Shown: positions 23,604 to 36,250, numbered from the stretch's first letter. The stretch: 64,000 bases of DNA from Nautilus pompilius (GCA_018389105.1 JACATO010000605.1:310001-374000), one strand, 5' to 3'. Numbers and translations: made by a program. Notes: generated from the sequence alone by a model not told the origin.

Positions 23604-23683
23604 CTGAGGCGTTCAACTGAAACTCGGCCGGATGCCATTCCGGCAATGCTATTTGTAGCCAGGTTTCATTTGAACGTCCTCAG
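23604..23683. other. 80-nt imperfect hairpin
   Basis: The left arm 23604-23628 (CTGAGGCGTTCAACTGAAAC…) pairs with the right arm 23658-23683 (…GTTTCATTTGAACGTCCTCAG), with one bulge and about two mismatches. The loop itself contains a 6-bp GCCGGA/TCCGGC mini-stem. Size and arm length would fit a pre-miRNA-like fold, but also a tiny palindromic MITE. Transcription cannot be judged from sequence. Confidence 0.5.
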
Positions 23684-23916
23684 TACTAACCAAAGTAGCT
23701 CCCAGTTACGGTGTTTTAGAAACAATCCACATTGTGCAGTTTTTGATGGTTTTCAGAATATGTTGATTAAAATTTATTAAATTTCTAAAAAAAACTCCAT
23801 ACAAATTAGTCAAATTTATTCTTCACACATTTTACTTTATGACATTAGGTTAAAAAAAACAAACAAACTGGCAAAACAGGGGTCTACAAATTGAGCTTTC
23901 GTCTCTCTCCATAATA

Positions 23917-25331
23917 CAGTAGAGACTAAGTGGTCCAGATACTCGAAAATTTGGATAATTGGACATTATTTTAAAATTGTATGTAGCATTGCTGTAAGGT
24001 AGGTACATACAGTACATGTATCTTGAACATATATTTTACAATCTTTTTAATACAGTTAATACAAAGAAAAATCACTTAAAGCATAAGTAACAAATGATTC
24101 CATTTACTTGTGTAATGTATGCATTTTAAATAACTGACTACTACCACTGAGTACATATGTACAGTACTATAATTTATTTAAGACAAGAACTGGGTGACTG
24201 ACAGCTGCTTTAAGGAAGACTTCCTCTCTTTTTTTGCAGCTAAATCATACTATCTTCTTAAACAAAATTGCTGAACAGAGTTACACTAACCCTGACCCTC
24301 CTCCACTCCAACCATGTCATTGCAGGGCCCAGGCATTTTGAAGCTTATGTATATGATGGCCCCTCATAATCCAAGCATCCAGGGATTTCTTTTAGTACTA
24401 CTGCTATGTCAGTGACAAATTTCTTCTTCATCTCTGGCTTCCTCTTTAGATGTAATTTTAAAAATGTATTCCCTGCTTTCTAGAGTGTGGTATTTTTTAA
24501 AGGAATTCCAAGAATCAGCCACCATGTGATAGCATTTTTTAAGATCAAGAATTTTTGAAAACCCTAGGATGCTCGCTTTGTCAACGTCAGCCGTTAAGTC
24601 TTTGAAGGAGGAGTTTTTTGTATAGGCGCTTAAATGTTTCAATCACTCCACAGTCCATCGGCTGTGTTATGGAGGTAATGTTTGGCCGGAGAAATATAAC
24701 CTTAAACATGCTGTCATTCAGTTGAGGGATAAGATGGCACATTGACTAGAAGAAGCAAAACTATTTGACTTTTCAAACTTTCTTTTTGGTATTTTTTAAC
24801 CTCAGGAATGAGGGTTTTGGACCCGGGCACAGTTTCCGCTCTCCACGATGCCAATGATTTGTTCAGGAGAGTTTTGCAGTTAAGCCCAGTTTCACTTGCA
24901 TTTTAGATGAAGTCAGAATCAAAATTTTCTTTGCAAATTAACATTTATAGTTTTTTTAGCAAAAAAAATCAGCCTCTGCAAAGTCAGATGAAAGCTTTCC
25001 ACCATGAATTTCCAGTGCACGTACACCATACCATAGACCTTAGAATTTTTAGCTATCTGGAGCTCGCCTTAAATCCCAGATTGCCACCAAGTGTTTTTTT
25101 GTTGTTGTTAAAAATTGCATCCTTTTCCTGAAGAATAGGCCATGAAGTGGGCTGACCATATGACCACTTTTTGTAAAAACCACATGTAAACAGCTTTGTC
25201 CACTTTCTCATTTTCTGACTTTTTGTGCTGAACTTCTATTTTTGTATAAAGAAAAATATTCTAATTTTCAAAATATGATCTGGTTAATTGGACATCTGAT
25301 AATCGACGTACAGATGATCAGTACTCTTCTG
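23917..25331 (-). mobile_element. Tigger/pogo-type element, 1.4 kb
   Basis: The left end CAGTAGAGACTAAGTGGTCC and the inverse of the right end (CAGAAGAGTACTGATCATCT) start alike. They share an inner block, 'gataattggacat' on the left and 'gttaattggacat' on the right, placed symmetrically. TA flanks both ends (23915-23916 and 25332-25333). The element encloses a decayed Jerky/Tigger transposase on the - strand. Confidence 0.72.
24409..24790 (-). pseudogene. Jerky/Tigger transposase C-terminal pseudogene
   Basis: On the - strand, frames give FKVIF followed by a Pro-Asn-Ile-Thr block, then QPMDCGVIETFKRLYKKLL. After a frameshift near 24612 the frame 24642-24409 continues with LTADVDKASILGFSKI, YHMVADSWNSFKKYHTL and an acidic SKEEARDEEE end. 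The QPMDxGVIxxFKxxY motif and the DSWNSxK motif lie at the end of the DDE_1 catalytic domain of Jerky/Tigger proteins. Everything upstream is too decayed to read. The element is dead. Confidence 0.75.
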
Positions 25332-25334
25332 TAC

Positions 25335-28300
25335 CAAGAAGAAAATCTGTTTCCAGAAACTGTCTTACCCTAATTTATGCTTTCACCCCCCCCCCCCTTT
25401 AAGGGGCATGATATACATATAGATTTTAATATCCTTTATTCCATTTTTTTTAAAGTTCTGCATAGTATTCTCATAGGTAAAGATTGCACTAACAAACAAC
25501 TAGCCATAAGACTCAGAAGTGTCAAACAAAGAATAGTTAGATGAGAGCATTAAAAAAACTAAAACCTTTATCTACAAGCCCTAATTGTTTAAAGATTATA
25601 TTGAGAAACAACTTATTTTGCTAGGCCTAACAGAATAATAGAAAAAAGTGTGAAGTTCGACCAAACTTGTGGTAGTTAACTGTCTGCATAAGAAATGAAA
25701 GCAGGGGAAATAATCTGCTTAACCATTTAACCAACTAAATGAAATAGAAATCAAATTATTTTTTAAAAATTTGAAATATTTGGTTAATCTAGCCATCTCA
25801 CCAAATTAGATTTAGTATGTCATTAATTTAACCACGTAATGATCTGATCCTTTTAAGAATAATTTATTTAGATTGCTGCTGGTCATATCAGTTAATGTAT
25901 TCATTGTTGCCATGGATAAAAATTGGAAAATTGTTATTCTGTAACACGGACCAGACTTTTCTTCTGAATCTCTTTAAAATGGCAAAAAGTGACTTTTTTG
26001 AAACCACAAATCATTTTTTGTTGCATTCTGAACTGGCCATGGAAGCAATGATGCACGCATCTGTGCTAACTGAATTTAACTGGCATTGATTTTGTAGCAT
26101 ATGTAGTTTTAATTACAGAGCAAGATAATGCATATTTACAAAATAGTTTATATTGCTGCTGCTGCTGTTGTTGTCATGCATTGATGTCTAGAAAACCCCA
26201 GAGAACAAGTGCAGTGCAGTGCCACAGTTGTCCATTAGGAAGCGTGGCCAACCCTGTGCCTTGTGTGCTTGCCACTTCTGACTTTGGCAGGATATTTGTC
26301 TTTTATTCTCTGCTTCTGTGAAGTGAAGCGGCTTTATAAATGTAAATCCACCAAGAAAGAAGAACAGATGCAGTGGATATCCATTGTTGTGTGTGTCTAA
26401 TGATTTTGGTATTCACATCAGCTTGAATTGTGCAAAACTGCACACAGCTGCATTAATGGATGTTGTTAATACTGTGTAGCCAGCATATCTCAGCAATTTT
26501 GCAAATTTTCATAGCTATCATTACCAGACCTAATTGGTAGACAATTTTGTTTTGACAGTTTCCATAGATTTTTCTTATTCAGTGTTTCTGGTGCAAATTT
26601 CTGTGGAAGGTCATGTTATTTTGTGAAATATTATAAAAGTATAGTGAAAAACAAACAAACAAAAAAATTTAAATTAGAAAAAAATATGAATAAAGTTTTC
26701 TTTTTCCTCTCTGATTAAAGATTGGCCATTTTCACTGATAATGAGCCAGTATAAAATTAGAGTAGGGAATTCCTTTTTAAAAAACATTTTCTTCATTAGA
26801 AATACAGATAGATGTAAGTTAACGTTACACTTGTTGTAATTTTTCTTATTTATTCGATAATATGGCTACCATAAGAAAGCTAAATGTTTGTGTAGAATAT
26901 TGGAGTCAAGGAGTTGCTTATTGTTTACCTCCAGAACTTCAACTCATGCTATGTTTCGCATAATGTCTACTGTAACTGTGATGCAGCTGCTAAGAGATGG
27001 CTACAAGTAAAGGGGATGGAGTAAAAGGATATGAGTACAACTGATTTTTTTGTTATCAGATGCTAACAAACCAATGGTATTTTATTACTCAGTACATTTC
27101 TAGTACTAATTGTTTCCAAACAATAAAGATTCAGATTTAGAAAGAACTTAATGCTTTACAGATACAGAGTTTCTTTTGCTTCTTTGTATGGACAGAAAAA
27201 AACCGAAATCAAAATAACGTCTACTTTTGTAAAAGCAAAGGAACTTTTTTTTCCCCTTTTATTTATTTATTTATTGTAAATTTGGTAATTTGGTTAGCTA
27301 AATTGATTGCATATTAGTATGTTGAAAATCAGTCATTCTTAATGGCTGGGCCTATTAACAGTGTATGAGTGTAAAACTATTATCCCAATATTCATAATTG
27401 AAAAATTAAAAATCCAATAATAAAAATTTTAGTACTCTGGATAATAATAATAGTAATAAATTTACAGGTTTTATATTGTTTCAAATATAATGTTTCATTG
27501 GTCTAAATGACAGAATTTCATAGAAATATTATTAAAAATTAAACCTGTCTATACTTGGTAAAATCTGAAATATTTTTAGTTGGTAAAATTTGTTTATTCA
27601 AAGCTATCTTAAGACTTTGTAGTACTGACGATGAGATCTCTCAAAATCAAAGTCAAAACAGATCTACAGAAATACTTGTTCCATGCAATAATGGTCATCT
27701 TGATGAACTATGCATTTGAGTTGTTATGGTAGATCTGCTGCTTACCACATTACATAGTGATTCCACAGTTGCAAAATGCTTAGGCTAATTCAGGCTGTCT
27801 GAATAGTTTTGAGTATATTGGAAAGCTGATAAACACATCAGTTATCTTGTATTTCCAGTGATAGAAATTCAGTGCAGCATTAATATCCTGGCAGTACTTC
27901 AGGAAATTGATACTGTAGTAGAAGCCTCATGGTGTGTGTGTGTGTGTGTGTTAACATTAAAGTTGTTGGGAATTATAAAAACCAGTTCAGCTCACAAGAT
28001 GACATATTGTAGGGCTGAGGAATTTGCCACCTATAACATTTAGTATATGATTCATTGGCTTTCACAAATTTTAACAAGTTGGTAATTTGAAGGGGCATTG
28101 TTAAGTTAATACAGATTTAATTTATCCCACAACTACGAACATTTTAAGCAATAACTTCATGAGCAATTTTAGTATATTTAAACTTTCAAGTATGTATTGA
28201 TGAAAAGTAATTTTGGCATCAAAACCAAATGATGAATAATAATAATAATAATGTGTATCAGTTTTATTTTAAATAAAAAATGTATTATTTAAGTAACATA

Positions 28301-28360
28301 ACAGTTTTTTTTTTTACCTTCATTTGTAATACTGCAATTTGCAGCTAAAATGGCATCGCT
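25335..28360. other. Non-coding stretch, possible conserved block near 26.0-26.2 kb
   Basis: No gene found. It contains a C11 run at 25386-25397, a short (GCT)n tract at 26152-26173 and a (GT)n tract at 27931-27951. 25.9-26.2 kb is of higher complexity, with ATGCATATT and TAATTACA motifs, and might be regulatory. Confidence 0.35.
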
Positions 28361-28366
28361 ATAGTA

Positions 28367-29600
28367 TCAGGTCGTTTACAAACGTTTAGTTGGTTTTTAT
28401 ATTATGTTAATTTGGGGTTCATTTCTTGCATGCTTGTGAAGGTCTATGTAGATAAGTTATATATCATTTTCTAGTGTGTGCTTTGGGGATACATTATGCA
28501 AAACCTACCGTTTTAAAAATCATAAAATGGATACCTGTTTCAGGGCTCAGAGTGAAGCATGGACAGAAAAGTATTCCGTGCCATTTTTCTTCACGAGTTC
28601 AAACCAGGCCACAAAGCGAGTGCGGCAACTTGTAATATTGAGCAAGCATGGGATGAGGACACAGCAAATGAGTGCGCAGTACAATGATGGTTTGCAAAGT
28701 TTCAATCAGGAGATGTGAGCTTCAAAGATAAGGAATGTAGCGGACGTCCTTTTAGATGTAATGACGACCATCTGAATGCCTCAGTTGAAGCCGATCCAAG
28801 AAAAACAGTGCGAGAAATTGCTGGAGAGCTTGACGTAAGCACTGCAACTGTTTCCCAGCATCTTGACAATCGTCCAGGTGAAAGGCTTGACAAGTGGGTG
28901 CTTCACGAGTTGAATGAACAACAACAAAATCGTCAATTGGAGATCTGTTCTTCACTTGTCATAAGAAACAAAAGCAAGCCATTTCTTGACCGAACCATTA
29001 CGTGAGATGAAAAATGGCTCAACAGAGACAAGGCATCTAACCACATTCCAAAACCCAGCCTCCACCAAAAGAAGGTCATGGACACTGTCTGGTGGACTGC
29101 AACTGGTGTCATCCACTATAACTTTTTGCAACTTGGCGAAACCATCACAGCCGAAGGGTACTGTTGTGAATTAAACTCTCCCAATGACAGCTGGCATCAG
29201 TGAATCAAAGAGGCTCAATCCTGCTCCACGATAATGTTCGCCCTCATGTTGCAAGTGTGACTCTTCAGAAACTGACCATGTTGGGGTACGAAGTTCTCCC
29301 TCACCCAGCCTATTCACCAGACCTTTCCCCCCACAGACTACCACCTTTTCAAACACCTCGACAGCTTCCTCCATATGAAATCTTCCTCAAACCAAGCAGC
29401 AATTGAAACTGTCTTCTAACAGTTTATCAACTCCAGAAATTCAGATTTTTTTCAAAATGGTATAAATGCACTTGTAACTCATTGGCAGAAGTGTATTGAT
29501 TGTGATGGAACTAACTTTGATTAATAAACTTCACGTTCAGCAACGATATGACGTCTCATTGTTGTGGTAAAAAACAGAAAAAACTTTTGTAACAACCTAA
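28367..29600 (+). mobile_element. mariner element (irritans/SETMAR-like), 1.23 kb
   Basis: The left end TCAGGTCGTTTACAAACGTTT and the inverse of the right end TTAGGTTGTTACAAAAGTTTT are imperfect inverted repeats, with TA on both sides (28365-28366 and 29601-29602). Termini starting TTAGGTTG.(T/G)..AAAAGT are typical of irritans-type mariners such as the SETMAR/Hsmar1 lineage. The length fits a full element. Confidence 0.85.
28559..29523 (+). pseudogene. mariner transposase pseudogene (DD34D type)
   Basis: The frame opens with ATG at 28559 and reads MDRKVFRAIFLHEFKPGHKA. After an in-frame TGA it continues WFAKFQSGDVSF, CSGRP, VREIAGELDVSTATVSQHL and LDKWVLHELNEQQQ. The catalytic domain shows DEKWLN (first Asp), [10 protein letters not shown] (second Asp) and YSPDLSP. 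A 1-base frameshift follows before [13 protein letters not shown] (third Asp). The end reads NALVTHWQKCIDCDG with a stop at about 29523. The WVPHEL and YSPDLxPxDYHLF motifs are diagnostic of mariners. Three or more stops or frameshifts make it inactive. All three catalytic Asp residues are still recognisable. Confidence 0.88.
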
Positions 29601-29602
29601 TA

Positions 29603-31517
29603 GTATTATGTTGGGCTTCATTTTAGCAATGCCCTTACAGTATAATCAGCAAAATGAAAAAGAAAAAATTTGAAATTTGCGTCTTTCTGAAGTGGTTAAT
29701 TAATATCAGCTACTGCAATGTTGGCAAAGGGAGCATGATTATTATCAAGCCAAATGCAGTTGATGACACTTGATTCCAATACACTACTATTTTATTTTCC
29801 CTGTTTTATGTCTGTTTTTATCAGTAAGGTCATGCATGATGATGTTGCAACAATTCAGAGCCAAATTTTTTTTAAAAATCTCACTGGCCAGCAGGCTTAT
29901 AGAAATAAAGTTTAATCAGCATATGCATAAATTAATGAGTGGATGTCTGTATATTATTTATGTATAGATAAATGGTGTATCCATCTTAGTACAGTATAAC
30001 AAATCGAATGTAAATTTATTGTTTGTAAATTAATTACAAATTTATTGTGCTATAGTGTTACTCTAAGAGAGTTGTAGAGTGAAAAATTGCAATGTAATAT
30101 TTTTTATTTGTTTTGTTTTTACATTTTAAGAAGAAAAATGTGACTATTTTATAACTATTTTTATCCTTAAATTTACAGTTTATTTATGAAGCAGATTTTA
30201 TAATAATAATAAGCTGTTTACTGCATGTCTTGAGTAATTTAGTATTTATTGATTCATTTTCAGGCACATGGACATCATTGCTGATGGCAAAAATATATTT
30301 AGTTTCTTAATATTTATAAATATGAGTTTGATTGATTTAAATCATTGAAAGACTTGCGTTTAATCTCACTGGATTTCTCAAGGGCAAAACTAATGAAAGG
30401 TTATTAAGCACCAGTAGCTGTTCATGAAGAACTAGTATAATTAAGCATTGAACTTGGCTAATATAGACTAATTCTGTGGGTAGAATGCAGTTTCTAACAT
30501 GGATTTTTTCCTTGTTTGTTTTGCTTTTCTATAGAACTTACATTTTTATATATATACATCCAGATAAACAGAATTGGAAATAGTTTCGGATACAGACACC
30601 AGTTTTGTTTTTTCTTACTGTTTTTATTTTTATACTCTCAAGTGAAATAAAATGCTTTGACTGTTGCAATTCTTTACTGATAATAAAGTTTAGTATAATC
30701 TAAATTCAGATTGTGAGGTTTCCACTCACTGTTTTGAGGAAAAGAAACATCATGACTGATGACACCTAGCTTTACCTTAGCATTCCCAATCTTTTTCTCA
30801 ATTTTTACCCCCATTAACACGGTAAAAAAATTCTTGACACCAAAACTTCCAGCACCATCAGTGCAAGCTGCAGGCATGCACCCTGCTAGCGGTCTGGGGT
30901 AATGGTTCCCCGGAATACTTTGAACAAAACGGGGTGAAATTCCTGCATTTTGGGCTGCAGAATAACTGCAACTTTAGATGCTGATGTAGGCTGTAGGAGG
31001 GTAAGGGATATACACTGGTATGGATTATTCTGTGTATAACTTCAACAGCAGTCAAAAGATTAAAGGTGACATGAAAATAACGATGATACCAGCCACCTTT
31101 GTGGCCCCATTTGGGAACTGATGCTTTAGCTGCAATATTTTTGTTGTTAGTGGTAGGTATCACAGCGTAGTCTTGTAGTATGTGTCCCATTTATAAAAGC
31201 AAACCATTCTTCTACTGCCTTGAACCTAAAATAGCTTTTATCCATCATCATCTTGGTACTTTGGTTTGTTTGAATTTCCTGATCTGTCCATGGATACTTG
31301 ATCCTAAGCTTAGTTGGAACCTGTTAAAGAACAGTTTAAATGTGTGATGGTTCATTTTAAACTTTTTAAGACCATCATTTATAATCAGTTTAAAAAAGAA
31401 ACAACTGACCCTTGTACAAAGAGCTAAAATTTCCCCTAAATAACTGTAGGTATGTTTTCATGCTCCATGAAGTTTCTCCTCACGGAGCCAGAGAATTAGC
31501 AGGTAGTGGCACGTATA
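29603..31517. other. Non-coding stretch
   Basis: No gene recognised. A 110-codon - strand ORF at 30858-31190 overlaps a slightly GC-richer block (30.7-31.3 kb) that may be an old repeat, but I see no known motif. The rest is AT-rich. Confidence 0.35.
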
Positions 31518-34501
31518 TGTTACACCCAATCTGTGAAATTGTCCATTTCATGAAACGAGCAAGCCACCTGCACAGTTCACGAAATGGGTAATTAACTTTC
31601 CTAATTCATGAAATGGACAATACCAATATAGCCCATTTCATGAAATAGGCATGCGCCAAGCAGGAAGTGTTTACTGACATCCCACATGCTCTCTCACGTT
31701 GTATTTATCTCATGAATTGGACAAACCACCTCCACAGTTCATGAAATACAGAACCTATCAACGGAATAGATAAATTATGACCTAATCCCAGCTTTAACAT
31801 ATTTAAAATATGAAATGAACCATAAACACTGTTGTAGACTATACAATACTTATCAAAAACTAGTATCCAGTAATTACATTCTCTAAGAAGACCTATGTAG
31901 TTCCCAGTAGCAAATCATCATAATGTATTGACCATCACCTAGGTCCATTACACAATACATATAGTTTGCCAATTAATCACTGCCAACATCTAAAACCAGC
32001 CTTCAGACAGGAGCATTGCTTGGTAAGGCAGGTACTCACTCCTACAGGAAAATTTTGTGAGAGCACGGGCACGTACTATCTCTCAGATGCTAAGCTGCTC
32101 TGATGGAACTTCTCATCTCTCAGACCATAAAATTATATGAATTCCAACTGATTCTGAGCCACTTTTCCTTTGATGCCTCTACTCCTCGAGCCAATCATGC
32201 AGTCAGACTCTTTGACTGGTAGCATCACTCCAGTAACCTTTCGTGTGTTGGCTTTGCTGCAGTGAAACGGAGACTGGCACCGTGGCATTGTCACCTGTTC
32301 CTAGACCTCTAAGGGATCGAGTACTGCAAGTAGTAGCATCACAAGGAATAGGTAGGTGATCAGTGCAGCTGCCTCACATGCAGTCTATGAAGGGAGGGAG
32401 GTGAAAACATTGATTAACCTATAAGAATTTTAAAATAAAAAAACTGGAATAATTAATACACTTATAAACTGACTTGTGTACACAGCCAATTTTGGGAGTC
32501 TGTGCAAAGAAATATCTAAGGGTTTATTAACCAATTACTGAAATCTCGCAAAGTGACTGCAGCACAGCCACTGCCGAACCAGTTTCCTAGAGGACTACCC
32601 ACGAGTGAAATAATTTTGTGCATCCATCTGACTTTAGCAGTAACTGTGACCTTGTGTGAATGAAGCTTTAGTAAGTTAAAATTAATCAAACCAAATCTGA
32701 GGTCACCAGGAACAGCTTTCAAATCTGGCAATCTTCTTCATTCAACCTATAGCATCATAAAGATTACAGACTATGATAAAATAATCAATCAACTCTTGCT
32801 TTGCTAATGACTTGAAAAGTTGTTTTACAGTGATATATGGCTCTTGACACTACTGGTGTACATATAATTTAGAATTTGTTTGTTTAACAATATAATTAAT
32901 ATAAAAGTATTAATTTACTCAAATATTGTCATAACCCATAAGAAATTCTTTCGATTGCCTTTGTCTTTAGGTAGCTTAAATAAAGCAAAAATCAAAAGTT
33001 GTCATTTTTGTAGATGAGGTTTTTTCAAAAGTCAAAACAATTTAATCAACTATAGTTAATATATCCCAACAAAGGATGCAGAGTTGCATAGTTACAGCAC
33101 TGACTGTGAGCTATCATTCTGTTGCCCTGGCAAATAATTCATTCCCTGTTTGGCTACCTCCCTCATACACTTTGCAGGGTTTTCTTGTTATGTGATATCA
33201 TTATTTGTTGATAGGGAGTCTGCGATGGGTATTATGGACTCACTGAGGTTAACAGTAGGTGTGCTGGCACCAAATCTGGATGCGGTGGCAACAGTTTGCA
33301 TGGTAGGGTCACTTGGTGGGGTACTGGCTGGTGACTGTTAGGAGCAGGGACACTGAGAGTAGTAGTAGGAATCTTCCTCAGCTTGTCCTTCAACTTCTCT
33401 TCTATTACACCTGTACCAAGACAGTTGAGGAATTTAGCTAGTAATGTGGAAGTGAGCCAGGTTTGTTAGTCCAAGTTTTTGGTCAGGCCACAAGCTTGAA
33501 TCGCATGTCACCAGTCACTCGTTCCACTGATCCCTGGCTTTGAGGTGACATGGTTGTCCATTCACAAAAACCAACTCTAGTCTGTTCTTCAATAACCTGT
33601 GTGGTAAACTCACATCTGTTATCTGACTGTAGAATATGCGGTGCGTCAGAGTCTAGAAAGATCAGTAAATAGTTCATGAGCCACCTTTGTTGCCTTCTTG
33701 GACTAAAGTGGAGCCATGTTGAAGTTTGTCAAGTACTCCATGTAATTTGGATAAACCACTAACTTCCATCTTGCATAATCTGCATGTACACCTATCCAGC
33801 TAGCCACACTAATTGCCATCCCTCTCAGTAATAGGTCTGGTGACTCCAGATGCTGTTTCTCCTGTGGATCTCTTCTCAATTTTCACACTTGTGATGTATT
33901 CCCAGACAGGGATCATGGGATGCTGGTGTGCTGGTCCTGAATCTTCTTGAGGGTTGTCTTTTCTCCACTATGACCAGTTTTCACATGCAGCATCGGATGG
34001 TATTCAGCTCACATTCCTTGGTTATCATATGCTTATCCTTGTTCTTGGCTACTTTATTAACACCGCCAGGGGATTTCGGTAAATGAGTTTAAGAATGTGG
34101 TAATCTTCTCTTGGAAGGCTTTTGCTTGTGTTTCCATACCTGGGATGTCAATATCACACTGTTCCTATGCAGAACCCCACAGGGACTGACAGGAGGATAT
34201 AATGCCTTCCATACTGATAGTGATACAGTAAATGTCTTGTACAGTATCAGCTAAGGTGTCATAAGCTGTCAAATGTTAACTAATTATTGATTCATCTCAA
34301 TGTAAACCACATGAAATGTTGTTTGCATGGATGAAAATTTATGTTTTTTTGCACATCATTGTCCATTTCATGAAATAGGCAAAGACCGACTTGCAGTTTT
34401 GCTCATTTCATGAACTGTGCAGATAAGTTGCTTATTTCATGAATTGGCGAGATAAAATCCCCAATTCACAAAATGGGCAATTTCACAGATTGGGTGTAAC
34501 A
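31518..34501 (-). mobile_element. Ginger2-like DNA transposon, copy 1
   Basis: The ends are TGTTACACCCAATCTGTGAAA and the inverse of CAGATTGGGTGTAACA. The inverted repeat begins TGTTACA, fitting the TGTNRCA start of Ginger elements. The flanks TATA and CATA would be a 4-bp target duplication with one mismatch. Subterminal regions carry about ten copies of a palindromic motif with core TTCATGAA, for example GCCCATTTCATGAAATAGGC. The - strand carries a decayed gypsy-integrase-like transposase (33.35-34.26 kb). It lies just upstream of the NALF-like exon at 34609. A second copy at 44873-47825 is about 99% identical. Confidence 0.8.
33060..34260 (-). pseudogene. Ginger2 integrase-like transposase pseudogene, copy 1
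   Basis: On the - strand, broken frames give NKVAKNKDKHMITKE, then VKTGHSGEKTTLKKIQDQHT and a zinc-binding-like H2C2 region. An integrase core follows: IGVHADYARWKLVVY, SKKATKVAHELF, APHILQSDNRCEFTTQVIEE with the second Asp, and PQSQGSVERVTGD with the Glu. A stop and frameshifts lie around 33.7 kb. Only 32 residues separate that Asp and Glu where 35 is usual, implying a small deletion. C-terminal pieces near 33.06-33.15 kb include a Cys-containing NRMIAHSQC block. The order matches KRBA2/Ginger2-type integrases. The + strand ORF at 33150-33341 is its antisense shadow. Confidence 0.75.
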
Positions 34502-34608
34502 CATATACGTGTGCTACCTTACAGGTGCAAATTTCTACCATTGTTGTTTTTAACATGATATCATTTAAAAATACCGCCGACTGATGGAATATTTTTGTTT
34601 CTTTCCAG

Positions 34609-34771
34609 AAGGCCTACCAAGATTGGTTATGTGCCATACATATACCCTATCACGTCAATGGGTCCCGGACATTACCATGTCTGGCCTTCTGTTCCAAAGT
34701 GGAAGAAACATGCCCCTTTTTTCGTCCACTGATAGAAACTCACGCAGGTGATCCTAGTTTTATATGCAAAG
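34609..34771 (+). CDS. NALF: NALCN channel auxiliary factor (NALF/FAM155/NLF-1)-like, penultimate exon
   Basis: The exon is bounded by 'tttctttccag' and a strong 'GTAAGA' donor. It reads YQDWLCAIHIPYHV, then TLPCLAFCSKVEETCPFFRP and AGDPSFICK. The WLC…PC..FC..V…CPF…SFIC cysteine spacing matches the cysteine-rich domain of NALF1/2 (FAM155A/B) and worm NLF-1, as I remember them. Those proteins are ER/membrane proteins that promote folding and surface delivery of the NALCN sodium-leak channel and sit on its extracellular face. The 163-bp exon ends in phase 1 and joins in phase to the exon at 49391. The upstream exon(s), which would encode the N-terminal membrane part, were not found in the window. 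The ortholog assignment rests on motif recall. Confidence 0.75.
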
Positions 34772-35924
34772 GTAAGATAAAAACTGATCTTTTAATGTGG
34801 AGATTACACTCCACAAAACTCAGTAATCAGATATTTAGTCAAGACTTGAAAACTATTTGAAACAGCAATAGCAGCTAAAAACACTTTAACAAGAACATTT
34901 AACATATTTAGAAACTTTTGTTATCATTAAATAATTTAATAAGATTATAAAAAGACTAACTTAACCCTTTTTTTTTAAAAAAAAATATTTCCAAGGCTAT
35001 TAGTCCCTGGAGTGCATCATTTCACTTTCTAGTTTCTAGTGGTGCTCTTGGCTTGGGAAATTGTGCTAGGCAGTGTTTAAGGACTAGATTTGTTGGTACC
35101 ATTTATTTTCTGCCTGAATGTTATCACAGCTAATCTAGCGTTATTTTCACAGGGACAACGCCAGAGTTTTTTTTTCCTCTCTTTCAGTTGTACATAGTTC
35201 TAAGACAATATTATTTGCTGATAGAAAAAAAAAAATTTTTGAGAAAAGTTCTGCAGCCTTTTGCAAGCCTTTTTGCCATGTAAAAGGGAGATAATCCCTT
35301 TTGATTGTTCTGTGGTGAAATTTCATTATGGGTGCTAGAGCAGAGAGCATGTTTATTATAGAATTTTGTAATTTTGCTACAATTAACAAATCAGCATCCT
35401 AAAACTTTGAACATTCCAAATATTGGCTGACTGTACTTTAGCTTTACTTATTGGAAAAATCACCTCTGAGCCCCACAAAATACATGGCGTACACATCAAC
35501 TTTACTAACTTGGTACAATGTACACACATCCTCATGGTCAATAGTACTACTGCTAAACATGATGCTTCCTTCCCCTACCCTTTTTTTGTTTTTTTTATCA
35601 ACTGAGAGTGTGCCAAGTGCATCAGTAACAATTTCATTTAGATGCAAATCAGCCATTTTGATCAGGTGTTCCTACATACATGTGGAAGGAAATAGAAATG
35701 GAAGAAAAAGAGATTAATAATGTTTAGTTTAATAGTTACAAGGTGCCAGGAAGCATGATGGCTTCTTGTGTAAGGTACCCAATGGGAGAGAATTGGCTAT
35801 TATGATTTTTAATACTGCCTCTATTAACTATATCTATTAACTATAGTTGCCGTTAATTTATTCCACTCATTATCAATTATATTACTAAAATATATATATT
35901 ATTTTTTTTTTCTATCTATCCATA

Positions 35925-36250
35925 CTGACACCTTAGCTAATTTGGGGTCCTTGCTGGACTGCTAAGGTTGAAGGCCTGAGTTTGTATCTGGTAGACTGGC
36001 ATACTTCCCTAGCATAATTTCTTCTTGCTCTTCTTCATCAGCCAACTGTGTGGGTTCTATCTGGGCACTATAGTTTCCTCTCACATCTAAAAATGAAGAT
36101 TTCTTGTAGGGACTTTTGATGGATTTGTTTGCTATGCTGCTGACACTTAAAAATACTTTTTAATATTGCAAGGGCCCGGCATCCCACCAAGTAAGTACTA
36201 TTTTGGCTAAGAGTAATGATGAGTTATCTATCTTTTGTAGGTGCCATTGC
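35925..36250 (+). mobile_element. tRNA-like SINE, copy 5 (+ strand)
   Basis: This is the only copy in + orientation. 'ttgctggactgctaagg' and 'gagtttgtatctgg' are degraded A- and B-box regions. The body has 'tttcctctcacatctaaaaatgaag' and an extended 3' part, 'gcaagggcccggcatcccaccaagtaagtact'. A similar 3' piece ('gccaagtaagtactat') occurs alone near 20115. Confidence 0.6.

Noticed and set aside
30858-31190. 110-codon - strand ORF as a gene
   Set aside because: No known motif, no in-phase neighbouring exon, and length compatible with chance in a GC-richer block.
32516-32731. 71-codon - strand ORF shared by both Ginger2 copies as a second transposon gene
   Set aside because: It has no recognisable motif, and conservation between two 99% identical copies carries no information about function.
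33150-33341. 63-codon + strand ORF, identical at 46463-46654, as a conserved small protein
   Set aside because: Identity reflects the recent duplication of the Ginger2 element; the ORF lies antisense to the transposase remnant.
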